Below are positions 1-12,802 of a stretch of DNA of 64,000 nt, piece by piece. Numbering within the stretch: the stretch's first letter is position 1; the number at the start of each line of letters is the position of its first letter. Below the pieces are notes generated by a model. The model searched no databases, had not been told where the DNA came from, and saw only the letters and a program-made list of their open reading frames with translations. The position numbers and the translations under genes were made by a program. This stretch comes from Siphonodentalium dalli (taxonomy: Eukaryota > Mollusca > Scaphopoda > Gadilida > Siphonodentaliidae), in contig CP136062.1 in assembly GCA_032622095.1 (NCBI GenBank), positions 199,523,887 through 199,587,886 of the forward strand, in the 5' to 3' direction.

Positions 1-175
1 AAGTACTATTACACAGCTATGTTGTGACCTTTAATTGGTCTGAACACCCACCGGAGTTGACGGTCGGGTACACGAAACTACACATACTACATGTGTATCA
101 CCTCCTTGGCTGTGTTTGGATGTGTCACAGAATGGCCAAGAACAAGAGAATTGCAAGAATAAAGCAACACATCAA

Positions 176-420
176 ATAGGTTCATATTGGACTTAAATAT
201 TAACATAGGTTCACATTGGACTTATTGCATTTTGAAATAAGTTCATAGTGCACTTACATCCGTTATATGGAGCGGGCCACAATGAAAACACATTATACAG
301 AGTGTACATCCGATAAGTCGATTTAGGTTCATATAGAGCGTAATTCAGATTCGAGTAATGCCTATATGTGCTTATTTGTGTGTTTGAAATAAGTTCAATA
401 TGAGCTTAATGTTTAGGAGA
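176..420. repeat. Dispersed repeat with AGGTTCATATTGGACTTA motifs
   Basis: Variants of AGGTTCATATTGGACTTA recur about five times (near 178, 208, 238, 322 and 389). A related stretch in opposite orientation lies at about 30500-30770, including a shared phrase around GGGCCACAATGAAAA and its complement. No open frame of note. The rest of 1-1090 shows no gene or other element I can identify. Confidence 0.5.
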
Positions 421-1104
421 ATATGCTGAATAAAGACATTTGTTCGCGGTGTTCTGACCAAAGCTATAACTGAACATACGAATTTCTCATAATCAAAACG
501 TGTTCAAACTGTCTCGGTGCACACCGTGGCTCAGCAGTGGATCGTTCATGTCTAATTTCATATAGCTATGCACTCAAAGTACCAAACATTAATGCTGAGA
601 AACAACTTTCATATCCCAATTGCTGGAGATATATATCCCGATTTGACTATGTTTATGCATATTTCTATACATTCTTAAAACCATGTATTTGGTAGAATAA
701 TTAAAATGAATCTGAATCTGAATCTGAACCGTTGTCAGCACTCAGACGGGCATATATGGCTAGAAACGTGAGCAGAAAGTTTAAACACCGGTGTCATCGG
801 CCATCGACAGCTCGAAGAAAAATGTTTAAGTTTGAAAGACGAAAAACATTATGTGGGGTTGATGCTTCCGGTTGGTGAGAGACGACATGTGTTGTCATCC
901 ACCCGATATAATGCACAGATAAGGCCCTCGCCATATTCATAAATTATGAATATCTTGTCAATGCCAAATCAGTTTTTAGAAATCACTTTACCTATTTCGA
1001 TACGAATTCTTGCTAAGTAGACAAACCATAATTTCTTAACGAAATAACCACAGGCATGGTACAATGTGCTTATACTTGAATGCTGTTCGGTGCCATATCC
1101 ACTT

Positions 1105-1757
1105 GTCGGTAGTTATACGTCCCGTTCTCGGTGTGCATTTTTCTACGCGGCCGAATTTCAAAACAAAATGGAGCGTATTGATAACACTCTGACTGAATAT
1201 ATATTCTGCTTCGTGGCGAGGAAATATAATATAATTACTGAAATACGCTCCATTTTGTTTGTGCGTGAATTCCTATACGCTGACCTGTCCTGCCCAGTTA
1301 ATATATGATTGTATGATCAGTTTGACCTATATTTATTCCCCGATATCCACTGCATGGGTGCGAGCTGGGTGGGCCCCTTCGGTTGCAGCTCGAGTGCCAA
1401 TTTCTTCAATTGATACCATATACAAGTACTCATTGTAGTGCACGATTTTTGGGGAGGGGGTAGCAAATGAAATCTCACGCGATCGGCATGTACGTAGGAA
1501 ATGTTCACCATACAAACTCTACGCCGCCGATCGCCCGGGTGGGTTGGTGGGTGTTTATCGGGGTCGCGGTGCTGCGGTGGCTGGTTGGGCGAAATCTTTA
1601 TATAATTTTTTTTTATCTGAACACAGCGGGCAGGCGGGTCAGTGGAGCAATGTAGCACTATATACCACTGGTTGTGGTAATTTAAGTGAATACACAATTA
1701 AAATTCGGCAGCGAATAGAAAAATGCACACCGAGCTCGGGACGTATTATATATACTA
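1105..1757. mobile_element. Foldback or TIR element, unclassified
   Basis: The stretch 1110-1160 (around CTCGGTGTGCATTTTTCTA) is repeated in inverted orientation at about 1695-1755 (TAGAAAAATGCACACCGAG). A second, internal inverted pair around AAACAAAATGGAGCGTATT lies at 1162-1180 and about 1243-1261. The open frames inside look accidental. The right end abuts the Helitron array. Confidence 0.45.
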
Positions 1758-3821
1758 CTAGAAGGTGGACCCGACTTCGTCCGGGCTGTTTCCCCTCTGC
1801 TTTTCGGCGAATTGCGCGATTTGACCTTGAATTGTCCATTTTTAAGGTCAAGGTGAGGTGGGGTCACGATTTGACCCGTCCAAAACACTGCCCGGACAAA
1901 AGTACCCGACAAAAGTACCCGTCGAAATCCATCCTGTTTTACCCGATTTTGTCCACTGAGTGTTTTCGACGGGTCAAATCGTGACCCGACCTGACCTTGA
2001 CCTTCAAAATGATCAATTCGAGGTCAAATCTGGTAAAACCGGATGGATTTCGACGGGTACTTTTGTCCGGGCAAAGTCAGGTCGGGGTCGTCGAAATCCC
2101 ATCAAAATTCGCGATTTGACCTTGAATTGACCCGATTTCAAGGTCAAGGTCACGTCGCACGGGCAAATGAATAGGCTTATGAGACTCTCCATACGAAAGT
2201 ATCCCTAGACACTAATTTTCATCGAAATCCCGTGATATTCGGTCGTTTGACCTTGAAGTGACCCGATTTCAAGGTCAATGTCACGTCGCACGGGCAAATT
2301 AATAGGCCTGTGCCACTCCCCGGCCGAAATTATCCCACATACCAAGTTTCATCGAAATCCCGCGATATTCGGGCGTTTGACCTTGAACTAACCAGATTTC
2401 AAGGTCAAGGTCACGTCGCACGAACAAATTAATATGTCTATGCCAGTTCCCGGCCGAAAGTACCCCCAAATACCAAGTTTCATCGAAATCGGGTCGGCCG
2501 TTTTTTAGTTCATCGCGATCACACAGACACACACACAGATCTTCCAAAAATATATAATAGACTAGCATTTGGACCCGACTTCGTCCGGGCTGTTTCCCCT
2601 CTGCTTGTCGGCGAATTGCGCGAATTGACCTTGAATTGTCCATTTTGAAGGTCAAGGTCAGGTGGGGTCACGATTTGACCCGTCCAAAACACTGCCCGGA
2701 CAAAAGTACCCGTCGAAATCCATCCGGTTTTACCAGATTTGACCTCGAATTGATCATTTTGAAGGTCAAGGTCAGGTCGGGTCACGATTTGACCCGTCGA
2801 AAACACTCAGTGGACAAAAGTAACCATATGTATAAAATTTCGTCGAAATCCCATCAAAATTCGCAATTTGTCCTTGAATTGACCCGATTTCAAGGTCACG
2901 TCGCACGGGCAAACGAAGAGGCTTACGACACTCCCCATACGAAAGTATCCCTAGACACTAATTTTCATCGAAATCCCGTGATACTCGGGCTTTCTACCTC
3001 GAAATGACCCGATTTCAAGGTCAAGTTCATGTCGCACGGGCAAATTAATAGCCCCATGCCACTCCCCGGCCGAAAGTACCCCCACATACCAAGTTTCATC
3101 AAAATCGGTTCAGCCGTTTTGGAGTCCACCGCGAACAGACAGACAGACACACACACACCCTGACAGACAGATTTCCCAAAATATATAATAGACTAGCAGG
3201 TGGACCCGATTTCGTCCGGGCTGTTTCCCCTCTGCTTTTCGGCGAATTGCGCGATTTTACCTTGAATTGTCCATTTTGAAGGTCAAGGTCAGGTGGGGTA
3301 ACGATTTGACCCGTCCAAAACACTGCCCGGACAAAAGTACCCGACAAAAGTACCCGTCGAAATACATCCGGTTTTACCCAATTTGACCTTGAATTGATCA
3401 TTTTGAAGGTCAAGGTCAGGTCGGGGTCACGATTCGACCCGTCCAATACACTCAGTGGACAAAAGTAACCCTATGTATCAAATTTCGTCGAAATCCCATC
3501 AAAATTTTCGATTTGACCTTGAATTGACCCGATTTCAAGGTCAATGTCACGTCGCACGGGCAAACGAATATGCTTACGACACTCCCCATATGGAAGTATT
3601 CCTAGACACTAACTTTCATCGAAATCCCGTGATACTCGGGCGTTTGACCTTGAAATGACCCGATTTCAAGGTCACGTCGCACGGGCAAATTAATAGGCCC
3701 ATGCCACTCCCCGGCCGAAAGTACCCCCACATACCAAGTCTCATCGAAATCGGCACGGCCGTTTTCGAGTCCATCGCGAACACACACACACACACACAGA
3801 TTTCCCAAAATATATAATAGA
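1758..3821 (-). mobile_element. Helitron-type non-autonomous elements, family A, three head-to-tail units
   Basis: Units are 1758-2561, 2562-3192 and 3193-3821. Read on the minus strand each starts TCTATTATATATTTTG (or a close variant), passes through a GT/GTCT microsatellite, then internal repeats of about 110-130 bp containing GGTCAAGGTCACGTCGCACG or its complement. Each ends with a hairpin (CCCGGACGAAGTCGGG), about 8 nt, and CTAG. Units abut with no spacer, so CTAG of one is followed directly by TC of the next. A 5' TC, 3' hairpin plus CTRR and A/T flanks are Helitron hallmarks. The GTCT-type microsatellite recalls the pearl/HINE non-autonomous elements of bivalves. No Rep/helicase is encoded; translated ORFs here are spurious. 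Confidence 0.7.
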
Positions 3822-5363
3822 CTAGCTGATGTGCCCGACTTGGTCCGGGCTATTCAAAAACCAAATTTCAAGTCGATAGCTCTACCCAGCCCGACGATGT
3901 CCGGGCTATGCAAAAACCAAATTTCTCTACCCGTTTCCGAGATCTGATCTGTGCATGCGCGAAGCTGTCGTCGCACGGGATCGGCGACCCGATAAAATTC
4001 GTATCCGGGGCAATATACATTCACATAGCAAATTTCAAGTCGATAGCTCCACCCGTTTCCAAGATCTCGTCTGCGCATGCGCGAAGCGGGCGCCGCACTG
4101 GATCGCCAATACGACGTTGACGACCGCCTGGTGAAACTACACACACGTACCAAGTTTCGTCCCGATCGGTCGAGAATCGTAGAGTTGTATACATGACATA
4201 CATACATACATACAGACAGACAGAGGTCTTCAAAATATATAGGAGACTAGCCGATGAGCCCGACGTTGTCCGGGCTATTCAAAAACCAAATTTCACGTCG
4301 ATAGCTCTACCCAGCCCGACGTTGTCCGGGCTATTCATAAACCAAATTTCAAGTCGATATCTCTACCCGTTTCCGAGATCTGGTCTGCGCATGCGCGAAG
4401 CTTGCGTCGCACGGGCTCGGTGACCCGATAAAATTCATATCCGGGGCAAGATACATTCACATACCACATTTCAAGTCGATAGCTCCACCCGTTTCCGAGA
4501 TCTCGTCTGTGCATGCGCGAAGCGGGCGCCGCACTGGCTCGCCAATACGACGTTGACGACCGCCTGGAGAAACTACACACACGTACCAAGTTTCGTCCCG
4601 ATCGGTCGAGAATCGTAGAGTTGTATACATGACATACATACATACATACAGACAGACAGAGGTCTTCAAAATATATAGGAGACTAGCCGATGAGCCCGAC
4701 GTTGTCCGGGCTATTCAAAAACCAAATTTCAAGTCGATAGCTCTACCCAGCCCGACGTTGTCCGGCTATTCATAAACCAAATTTCAAGTCGATAGCTCTA
4801 CCCGTTTCCGAGATCTGGTCTGCGCATGCGCGAAGCTGGCATCGCATGGGCTCGGCGACCAGATAAAATTCGTATCCGGGGCAAGATACATTCACATACC
4901 AAATTTCAAGTAGATAGCTCCACCCGTTTCCGAGATCTGGTCTGCGCATGCGCGAAGCTTGCGTCGCACGGGCTCGGTGACCCGATAAAATTCATATCCG
5001 GGGCAAGATACATTCACATACCACATTTCAAATCGATAGCTCCACCCGTTTCCGATATATCGTCTGCCCATGCGCGAAGCTGGCGTCGCACGGGCTCGGC
5101 GACCCGATAAAATTCGTATCCGGGGCAATATACATTCACATAGCAAATTTCAAGTCGATAGCTCCACCCGTTTCCGATATCTCGTCTGCGCATGCGCGAA
5201 GCGGGCGCCGCACGGGCTCGCCAATACGACAACGTCGACCGCCTGGTCAAACTACACACACGTACCAAGTTTCGTCCCGATCGAGAATCGTAGATTTGTA
5301 TAAATGACAGACAGCCAGACAGACATACAAACATACAGAGGTCTTCAAAATATATATATGAGA
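3822..5363 (-). mobile_element. Helitron-type non-autonomous elements, family B, three head-to-tail units
   Basis: Units are 3822-4246, 4247-4682 and 4683-5363. They continue the array without a gap. The minus-strand 3' end is GCCCGGACAACGTCGGGC (hairpin), about 7 nt, then CTAG. The 5' end is TCT(C)...ATATATTTTGAAGACC followed by a (GTCT/GTAT)n microsatellite. The body differs from family A: modules around CGTTTCCGAGATCTCGTCTG and GCGCATGCGCGAAGC are repeated within units, and the last unit has three such modules. The array ends GA|T at 5363/5364. Families A and B therefore share termini but not bodies. Reading frames rich in Arg across these repeats are artefacts. Confidence 0.7.
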
Positions 5364-6560
5364 TATAGAACAGGTTGTGGCACCGAATCGCCTTCTAGTT
5401 AATACAGAGTGTGACTATATGTGATAAGTTGGTGGCTTCATATATGCTCAAATACCACAATATGTGATAATATGAGGAAAAAAATTGTCTGGGGAAACCG
5501 TTAGATTTCATACTATAATATATCATTGATGGTATCAGCGGGATCTTAGTCTATCGCAATCTATAGAGTGCAATAAATTGTTCACAGCAGAATGTCGGTG
5601 AGCAATATATTAAATAAGCCTATGAGTGACTTAAGCCAAACAATGTTCTCACTAAACAAACGTAGCTCTTTAATACCTTTTAGATCGGCAATATATTAAG
5701 ATGCCGCGGTGTTTACGTTGCTCTTGGGACCGTAGCCTCGTGTATATCTAACTTTCTATTTGATCGCATCTGTCAAATTTTCGAATACTTTTATGAACGG
5801 AAGTTTCGCGTTCAAATTTATTATCTAATTAAATGTAATATCCTTATTTCGGCCAATTTGGCCGGTTACTTCATGTGACTTTTTCATCTGACGTGTGTGT
5901 CGGATAATTGATCTGGAGGATTTATGTAAATGTTAGCCCAAACTACATTTCCAAGTAACGATGGTTTTGTTGTCTATTTTGAGGAATAATACCGCGTCAG
6001 ATGAATTCAGCCCAAATATGTTAACAGTTGTCGTGTCAAACATTCGGCAGTAGGTTAGCGTTATTTAGTATTTGTGGATGTCCTTTAACATGGGGAAAAT
6101 AGACTACTGCGCTTGAACGAGCATGTAAATTTGTCGTTTTTAATGTACAGCAACTTGATAATCAATAACAGAGGCATTCTCTGTCAAATAAGGTCGCTCT
6201 ATTTACGGTATTAATTGCGGAACTTTCTAAAGTAAACTACGCGTAACCGGATACATACGGTAGATTATAGAATGTGCCGGAATCGGCCTAATCGCCCCAT
6301 GGCCAACTCGCCCAGTCGACGTGTGTCAATTCGGTACCTACTATAACATGTACCCGAGTCCGATTCGGAATAAAAGATGTATACGGGTGTTATATAGCGT
6401 TTGGTCCGTTGTTTCTCAATGAATATTATTGAAATTTGGTGTATATGTCCGGGCTGGGACATGGAATACAACAACGTTTGAATTGTTTTTAAATTTACAA
6501 ATTTGTTGATTTTATTCAATTTTTTTTCGTTCTGAAAACACACTATAAAGTGTATATAAT
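5364..6560. other. Gene-free stretch with one dispersed repeat copy
   Basis: No exon, RNA gene or TIR element recognised. It holds the first copy of a dispersed repeat (5583-5705). Confidence 0.5.
5583..5705 (+). repeat. Dispersed direct repeat U1, copy 1
   Basis: It closely matches 12637-12773 in the same orientation, from CACAGCAGAATGTCGGTGAG to CAATATATTAAGATGCC. The second copy carries about 14 extra bases near its 3' part. No TIRs or coding potential; family unknown. Confidence 0.7.
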
Positions 6561-6563
6561 ATA

Positions 6564-6863
6564 ATAACGAACACGAGACATACATAATTTATAAACTGTT
6601 AACAAAAGATATCAAATTCAATACATGACAAAGATGACTCAGTGGAGTTTATAAAGTGAACATAAAAACATTGAGGTAAGAATCTTTTTAAGGAATGCAA
6701 CTTTATTTAATGATAATAAACACATAAATTAAAATAACAAACATGAGACATACATGATTTATAAACTGTTAACAAAAGATATCAAACTCAATACATGACA
6801 AAGATGACTCAGTGAAGTTTATAAAGTGAACATAAAAATATTAAGGTAAGAATCTTTTTAAGC
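6564..6863. repeat. Tandem duplication, 170-bp period
   Basis: About 130 bp at 6564-6692 (from ATAACGAACACGAGACATAC to GGTAAGAATCTTTTTAAG) recurs at 6734-6862 with few mismatches, giving a 170-bp offset. It is a local duplication with no coding potential. Confidence 0.85.
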
Positions 6864-6884
6864 ATTACTAAACCGTTTAGCACA

Positions 6885-8170
6885 GACCACAGTCCACTTC
6901 ACTCATCCGATCATCACCAAACTTCATATTTATCTTGATATTGATCTATCAGATGAGAGCTATCAAATATATTTTTAATTTCATAGGAAAAAATGGTCGC
7001 CAGCGGCCATATTGCATTTACGTTATATTTTATCGCGTCATGTCGATATCTAGTATTACTTAGAAATTTCACCTTTCCAGATTCATAATTGCTCCATTGA
7101 CTGTAACAGATGAAATTATTCCCCTCTTCGGATAGAGTGTCACTGAAACTTTATTTTGTCAGACTGTCTGTATAATCACTGATTATATATGGCAATAATC
7201 TGTAATAAGATGTAGCACTATTTTATTTTATATTTACATGCAGTGCTGTTTTTATACATCAATTCTAATCCCCCTAGATAATCATGTGATCGATCATACA
7301 TCGCGCGAGGACCTGGTTGAATTAAGGGGGGTTTTATGGATCACTTCTGTCCTCAAGCTAGATTATACTTATGACATTTAATGGCATGTTGCTAACGTGG
7401 AGGGTTAGATATGCTTGAGAAACCACCACTCTTTAATTCACACCAAGTTCTCAGCTGTCATGTTCGGATATTAGAACCCATAGCCATGATATATGGTTTA
7501 TTTTGTGTATACTAGTAATATAGTTATTTTCAGTACCTTTATATACCAGTACTGTGTATAACAATGCATATAAATTAATCCATGTATACATGTATATTGA
7601 TTCAACGGATTCAGTGGTTTTGTCCATCAGTCTATCAAATTTGCGGAGAAAACATGGCCACAAGCAGTACACCCTGCTAAATTTCGAATTTGAATCAATT
7701 GGCGCACCCTGCAGCCAGCTTTTATTGGAGAACTTTTTCTTATGTGGATATTTTGGGTCACCGCTAGATGTGAGCCATATTTTGTTCTCAAACTGTCCTT
7801 GTGAAGACATCACTGCCAGCGGTGATCTTCAATTTTACTATTTTTATGGCTAAATAATTTGGTTGATCCTACAGACGACACCCTTGTCCGATCGTCATCA
7901 GATTCCACAATTATCTTCTGGATAACCAGGGTGAGAGTAATCTAATTTTCCCGAATTTCGTTAAAAAACATTACCACAGGCAGCAATTTGGTATCTTACT
8001 CTTTGATCCTCTTTTGCATGACTGAATTGTTTAGCAACTGTACAGACATATCCCTCATCTGGTTTTTATATACATGTATATCTCTTCATGCGGATAGCCA
8101 GTATTACGTAGGTACTTCAACTTTCTGCATTCCTGTCATCATTTGAAATATAAAAATTTACCTGATACAT
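6885..8170. repeat. Degenerate copies of the D repeat family
   Basis: Phrases such as CATCACCAAACTTCATAT, GGTCGCCAGCGGCCAT, CAATTGGCGCACCCTGCAGC and TAGTATTACTTAGAAATTTC recur in 49440-49880 and in the tandem array at 47880-49110. The fragments here are separated by unrecognised sequence. No gene is seen. Confidence 0.5.
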
Positions 8171-8306
8171 GCACCCTTCAAAATTTGTTTCGTCGTATCT
8201 ATTTTAATGACCCGTATGGTAATATTGATACAGATATATTTGTCAAACATTTCTTTGTACAATATACAGGTATTTAGTTTGTAACTAAATCTAGAAATAT
8301 ATAATA

Positions 8307-8808
8307 GTAGCTCGTGGACCCCACTTCGTCCGGGATGTTCCCCTCTGATTTTCGGAGAAATGCGCGATTTAACCTTGAATTGACTATTTTAAAGGTGAAG
8401 GTCATGTCGGGGTCACGATTTGACCCGTCCAGAACACTCCCCGGACAAACGTCACGACAAAAGTACCCGTCGAAATCCGCCCGGCTTTATACCCGATTTG
8501 ACCTTGAATTGACAATTTTGAATGTCAAGATCAGGTCAGGGTCATGATTTGACCCACCCGAAACACTCCTGGGACAAAAGTAACAGTAGGTATCAAATTT
8601 CGTTGAAATACTTCCGTTTTACCAGATTTGACCTTGAATTGATCTTTTTGAATGTCAAAGTCAGGTCGGGATCAAGATTTGACCCGTCCAAAATACTCCC
8701 TGGAAATAATTTCCCCTAGGTATCAAATTTCGTCAAATCTGTCCGGCAGTTTTCCCGGCCATAGCTAACAGACAAACAGACAGACAAATGTCCAAAATAT
8801 ATATTAAA
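8307..8808 (-). mobile_element. Helitron-type element, family A, diverged copy
   Basis: It shares the GGACCCCACTTCGTCCGGG hairpin end and the GGTCAAGG/GGGTCACGATTTGACCC body with the 1.76-kb array. The plus-strand right part has the ACAGACAAACAGACAGACAA microsatellite and AAAATATATATTAAA before the next CTAG. The expected left CTAG reads GTAG, and a 16-bp tail remnant (8291-8306) precedes it, so an upstream unit was probably lost. Confidence 0.55.
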
Positions 8809-9191
8809 CTAGCTGATGTACTCGACTTCGTTCGGGCTAGTTAGGGATTTTTTTTGTGATCGCCTCCATCTGGACAGTACCCAGTATATACAGCGTCTGG
8901 CCAAACTATTGTTCAATTGGTCCAGAAACATGCCTATATCAGCACGTTCGAGAACATGGTCCCACGTGAAATTGGACCCGTCCATATTGCTCCCGGGATC
9001 GAAGTAGTCCTACACACAAATTTTTAGTCGGATCGGTCAAGGTCCAGAAACATGCCTATGAGCGAGGTCAAGTTGACACGTTAAATACCAAATTCGAGCA
9101 GTGTTAGAGTCTATAACACATACACACATGCATTCACGCATACACACATACATACATACATACAGACAGGTGTTTCAAAATGTATAATCGA
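8809..9191 (-). mobile_element. Helitron-type element, family C
   Basis: It starts CTAG at 8809 directly after the previous unit and has the hairpin-like CTCGACTTCGTTCGGGC. It runs to an (ACAT/ACAG) microsatellite and ends ...AAAATGTATAATCGA|T. In minus-strand terms this is A|TCGATTATAC...CTAG. The body is unlike families A and B, so a third family shares the same termini. Confidence 0.55.
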
Positions 9192-10193
9192 TAGCTACAA
9201 CAATTCTATGGTAGATAGTTCACGGCCGACCTGATGCATGCATCTTAGTTTTCTTGTATATACTGACGTGTATACATTCCAAATGGTAATTACGATATTA
9301 TATGTGTGTCTCCGGTCGTGCAGATTAACCACGGACATACACAGAGGCGGTGGAGGCGGGAGTACCAATTGTGCATGATGGGTACCTTATATATGTTGTA
9401 TATATAATAGTATTCTAATACTGTCAAATTTTGAGTTCGCCTCCAATTTTGACTGTCAAAACCACCTAAATTTCACTCTCCAGCATGGGTCGTACTAATC
9501 GTTAGATAACGGCTACGTGTCTGTGTCACCTTGGTATATGCATCTTGACACCACATATTGTTTAGTGTGATACATAATATACCCCACCTACCAGTAACAT
9601 CCCCGATCGTACTGAATTTACCTTCGATATCTCTTTGACTGAGTATCTATATAGTTTAACCTTACATATGTCCGCGTACAATTTACCTTATAAATGTCCG
9701 TGTACATTTAACCTCACATATATTTGGTCAGTTTGAATGTCTTATTACATAACATTAATTAGCCTTCTTCTGACCTATGCATTGCCATCGCAGACTGGTT
9801 TGTTTATCTTCCTCTGACCTCTGCCTTTTCCATGGCAGTCTGGTATGTTAACGAGTTTCGGCGAGGCATTCCAATGATGATATAAAACCATGAGTGAATT
9901 GGGAACTGGGGGAGTCCTGAGAACGGGAGACCTGACATTGGAGTATCGCTCATTTTGAATGCATGGATATTCACCATGAAGTCCCGACTCTAATTTACAC
10001 ACTTGTTGGTCTCCATCACGTGATGTGCTATACCAAATAAAGAAATAATCTCCACTGATTACCAGGTCGTCACACTCAACTCGTCACTTACTACTAGACC
10101 ACCACATCGGCCCAGGTTGTTGGCATACCCCACCATGTAACAAGTGTAAACCTAGCTCTGATGAATACATACCGCTACTGAACTAACGGTTCG
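9192..10193. other. Gene-free stretch with two small local duplications
   Basis: Three diverged copies of a unit like ACCTTACATATGTCCGTGTA lie at about 9656-9725. A duplicated piece around TTCTGACCTATGCATTGCCA lies at about 9768-9845. I recognise nothing else. Confidence 0.45.
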
Positions 10194-10261
10194 TACAGTA
10201 ATGCCCTAATTAATCGACTCCATAACCACAGCAGAATTATGAGTAACTTTTCAGGATTTAG
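10194..10261 (+). mobile_element. Half copy of the 128-bp palindromic MITE
   Basis: TACAGTAATGCCCTAATTAA and the following 48 bases match the left arm of the complete palindrome at 41300-41431, up to its centre (GGATTTA). The other arm is missing. Confidence 0.7.
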
Positions 10262-10296
10262 TCGGAAATATGGCTTGTTGCCATTCATCGGAAAGC

Positions 10297-10319
10297 TCCC
10301 CCCCCCCCCCCCCCCCCCG
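10297..10319. repeat. Poly-C tract
   Basis: An uninterrupted run of C. Similar runs occur near 18396, 31847, 41622, 52554, 56311, 62790 (G) and 63432 (G). Confidence 0.9.
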
Positions 10320-10663
10320 TACGTGTCCAACGATATTTGCCCCGTGTTTTCGTCGGGGGAATGCATGTATATGTGCCGTAGAACGGAATAATTAAGACAC
10401 CACTAGAGTGTGTTAGCGATTTACCAAGACAGCCCTGTACCAAGATGTACACCATGTACACGATTTTTTGTCCCTGGAAACCGATTTTTGAAGTACGGAT
10501 CATGTTTTTTTAAAGGGTTGCAAAAAATGACAAGTATATATATATATACGCTCTTTCTCGAGTACGCATTCGCTATCGTGGTCCCCGATAGATTCACGCT
10601 GCGAATTCATCGCAGCATTATACATGTCGCGATTACCACACCGGTTCATGAATAGGTAGATAG

Positions 10664-10700
10664 ATATTTTTATTTTTGGTGCGATGCAAAAATAAAAATA
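10664..10700. repeat. Short perfect hairpin
   Basis: ATATTTTTATTTTTG is followed by a 7-nt loop and CAAAAATAAAAATAT. It could be a terminator-like or replication-slippage structure; no flanking gene suggests a role. Confidence 0.7.
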
Positions 10701-12090
10701 TACAAACGGTCCTACAAATTAATTGGACCATGTAGTGTTACATTATGTTTGTATACAGCATTTGATAACAGAAAAATCTAAATGGTGTCGTTCATTAATA
10801 TGAATGTTCATTTCAATTAAATTGATAGAGCAAATTTTAATTTGATGAAATATGTAGATGTTTTAGAGAAGTGGTGTTTATATATAATAAGATTCATCCA
10901 TCGCACCGAGGATAGCATTGAAAAGTCTGTCCCATAAATGGGCTGACTTGTTTCAACAATGGTCCTCGGGTTAATAGACGTTATCAAGATTTTATAGAAT
11001 GTCTAAATTTACAAAGGACCAAAGGAAAATATTGATTAATACTCAAACTTCAGAAGAATATATTTACATGCATGGTTATTTATACTATAGGAAATAGTTG
11101 TATATTCGCTCTCTTTTGTTACAATATATTAATCTACGGAGAATACAATAATAATCCAGTACTTGTATACTACGATAAGAGCTCTTGCTACTCAATTAAT
11201 CCATAAGTTTCAATATGTAGCTTCGATGCTGCAAGAGTGACTGAAAATTTGCCATTACCATCAACATTGAAATAATAATAACTATGCGCCACCTCAATTC
11301 AATTCAATTCAGTTTATTCTGGAGCCAATACTAGACCTTACAGATGTGTATAAGTAAATACAATATATATGGTCGTTACATGTATAAATGTATGTGTATG
11401 ACATAAAATAGAAATGGGGTGGTCGACATTCGTTTACACTGTATCAGATCGACAGGCTGGTGGTACTAAGCCTCAGGGGGAACTAAATATCTCAAGGACC
11501 TTCTTAATAAATACTGACGGGAGTTAATTATAGAGGCTGATTTATAAGTGTTTGGTATCTGGTAGAGTACGTCCTACAGATAAAAAAGATCTCCCTGAAG
11601 GATTTATATCAATTCAATAGAGGTAAAATATAATAATTCTAAGCCGGTAACGTCCTTGTTTTCACGGCTACAATTTACGCTTCACTGAAGATTCTATTGG
11701 TAAATGTTACTCGGGAAGAGAGTCACATAATTATATAGTAGGCTATGGACAAAAGAGTGAAGCCAGACGCAATAAATAGATTTTACACCTAAAAATAAAC
11801 TGGATTTTCATCATCTTTTTATCTTCTACCATATAACCGCTGTCGTGAAAATTTTGCAAACAAGAATACATTTTTATATGACTGTCTAATTTTGTCATTG
11901 TCATCATAAACATTAATACATATAGTATAACATGTGTATATCCATATAGTTTCCAATAATTATGTTAAAACAAAAACAAAAAAACGATAAAGTCTTCTGT
12001 CTCAACAATGAAGATTAAGAGTAGCTTTAAGGCCTGTGTGCTGTTGTCTGTACTGATACTACAGACACATTACTGTATGGATACAAAATT
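10701..12090. other. Gene-free stretch
   Basis: AT-rich and without a recognised exon. At 11290-11320 a (CAATT)n-TTTATTCT phrase is the reverse complement of the tail at 35193-35215, suggesting a retroposon 3' end. Confidence 0.4.
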
Positions 12091-12312
12091 ACGCACGTGC
12101 GAGTTCCTATCAGTTCCAAACAATTCATTAAAATCTAACTAAATATGATTGATAATCGATGCATATATATATGATTAGATCCGATTCCAATTCCACTATT
12201 TGCACTGTGCTATAGGCTCTTCTCCGAGATTTGACGTGATGGAATTATCCAGGTTGATTCTCCGTTCTGACAGCCCCATTTGTCTTACACTAAAACATTC
12301 GCGATTTGAATC
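12091..12312 (+). repeat. Dispersed direct repeat U2, copy 1
   Basis: It aligns with 15332-15551 over about 220 bp in the same orientation. Shared stretches include TCTAACTAAATATGATTGAT and ATTTGACGTGAT. Scattered substitutions and small gaps make it clearly older than the 170-bp duplication. No coding capacity. Confidence 0.7.
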
Positions 12313-12636
12313 GACCCTGTGCATCACATAAGTGAATCTACTAAACAGTTGCAAGTCACCGAAACGTGATTACCAGAGCATCTAAATCCATAATGTGATC
12401 GAATGTAGGCTCCGATTATTAGGGAGGTTTCGATTAAGCACATATAACTTCGCTCGTTAGAAATATCAGGCTTTACCATCCTACCATCATGCGCCGATAT
12501 ATAGATCGTGGTCGATGGTAGAACAAATGTAGCGTACTTCTACGGTAAATGAACAATTTGCATTCCCGGGTGCTCCATAAATTGAAAATTATATAACTGC
12601 ATTGTCTGATGTGGCTTAATAATGACCAAGTATCGT

Positions 12637-12773
12637 CACAGCAGAATGTCGGTGAGTAATATATTAAATAAGTCTTTGAGTGACTTAAGTCAAACAATGT
12701 TCTCACTAATCAAACATAGCTCTTTAATAACTTACAGTTTGATTTTCTCAGATCCGCAATATATTAAGATGCC
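12637..12773 (+). repeat. Dispersed direct repeat U1, copy 2
   Basis: Partner of 5583-5705. Both U1 and U2 copies flank this region, so part of the 5-16 kb interval may stem from old segmental duplication or from one unrecognised element family. Confidence 0.7.
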
Positions 12774-12802
12774 AACTGTTTTCTTAATATTTCGATGTTA
12801 TC

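Noticed and set aside
3822-3860. Hammerhead ribozyme core at the Helitron-type ends (CTGATG plus stem)
   Set aside because: CTGATG and a stem are present, but the GAAA segment and a GUH cleavage context are missing in all copies. The Helitron reading explains the hairpin better.
3854-5334. Arg-rich open frames (REAGVARARRPDKIRIRG and complements)
   Set aside because: They recur identically in every family B Helitron unit on both strands, so they reflect repeat sequence and its CpG content, not proteins.
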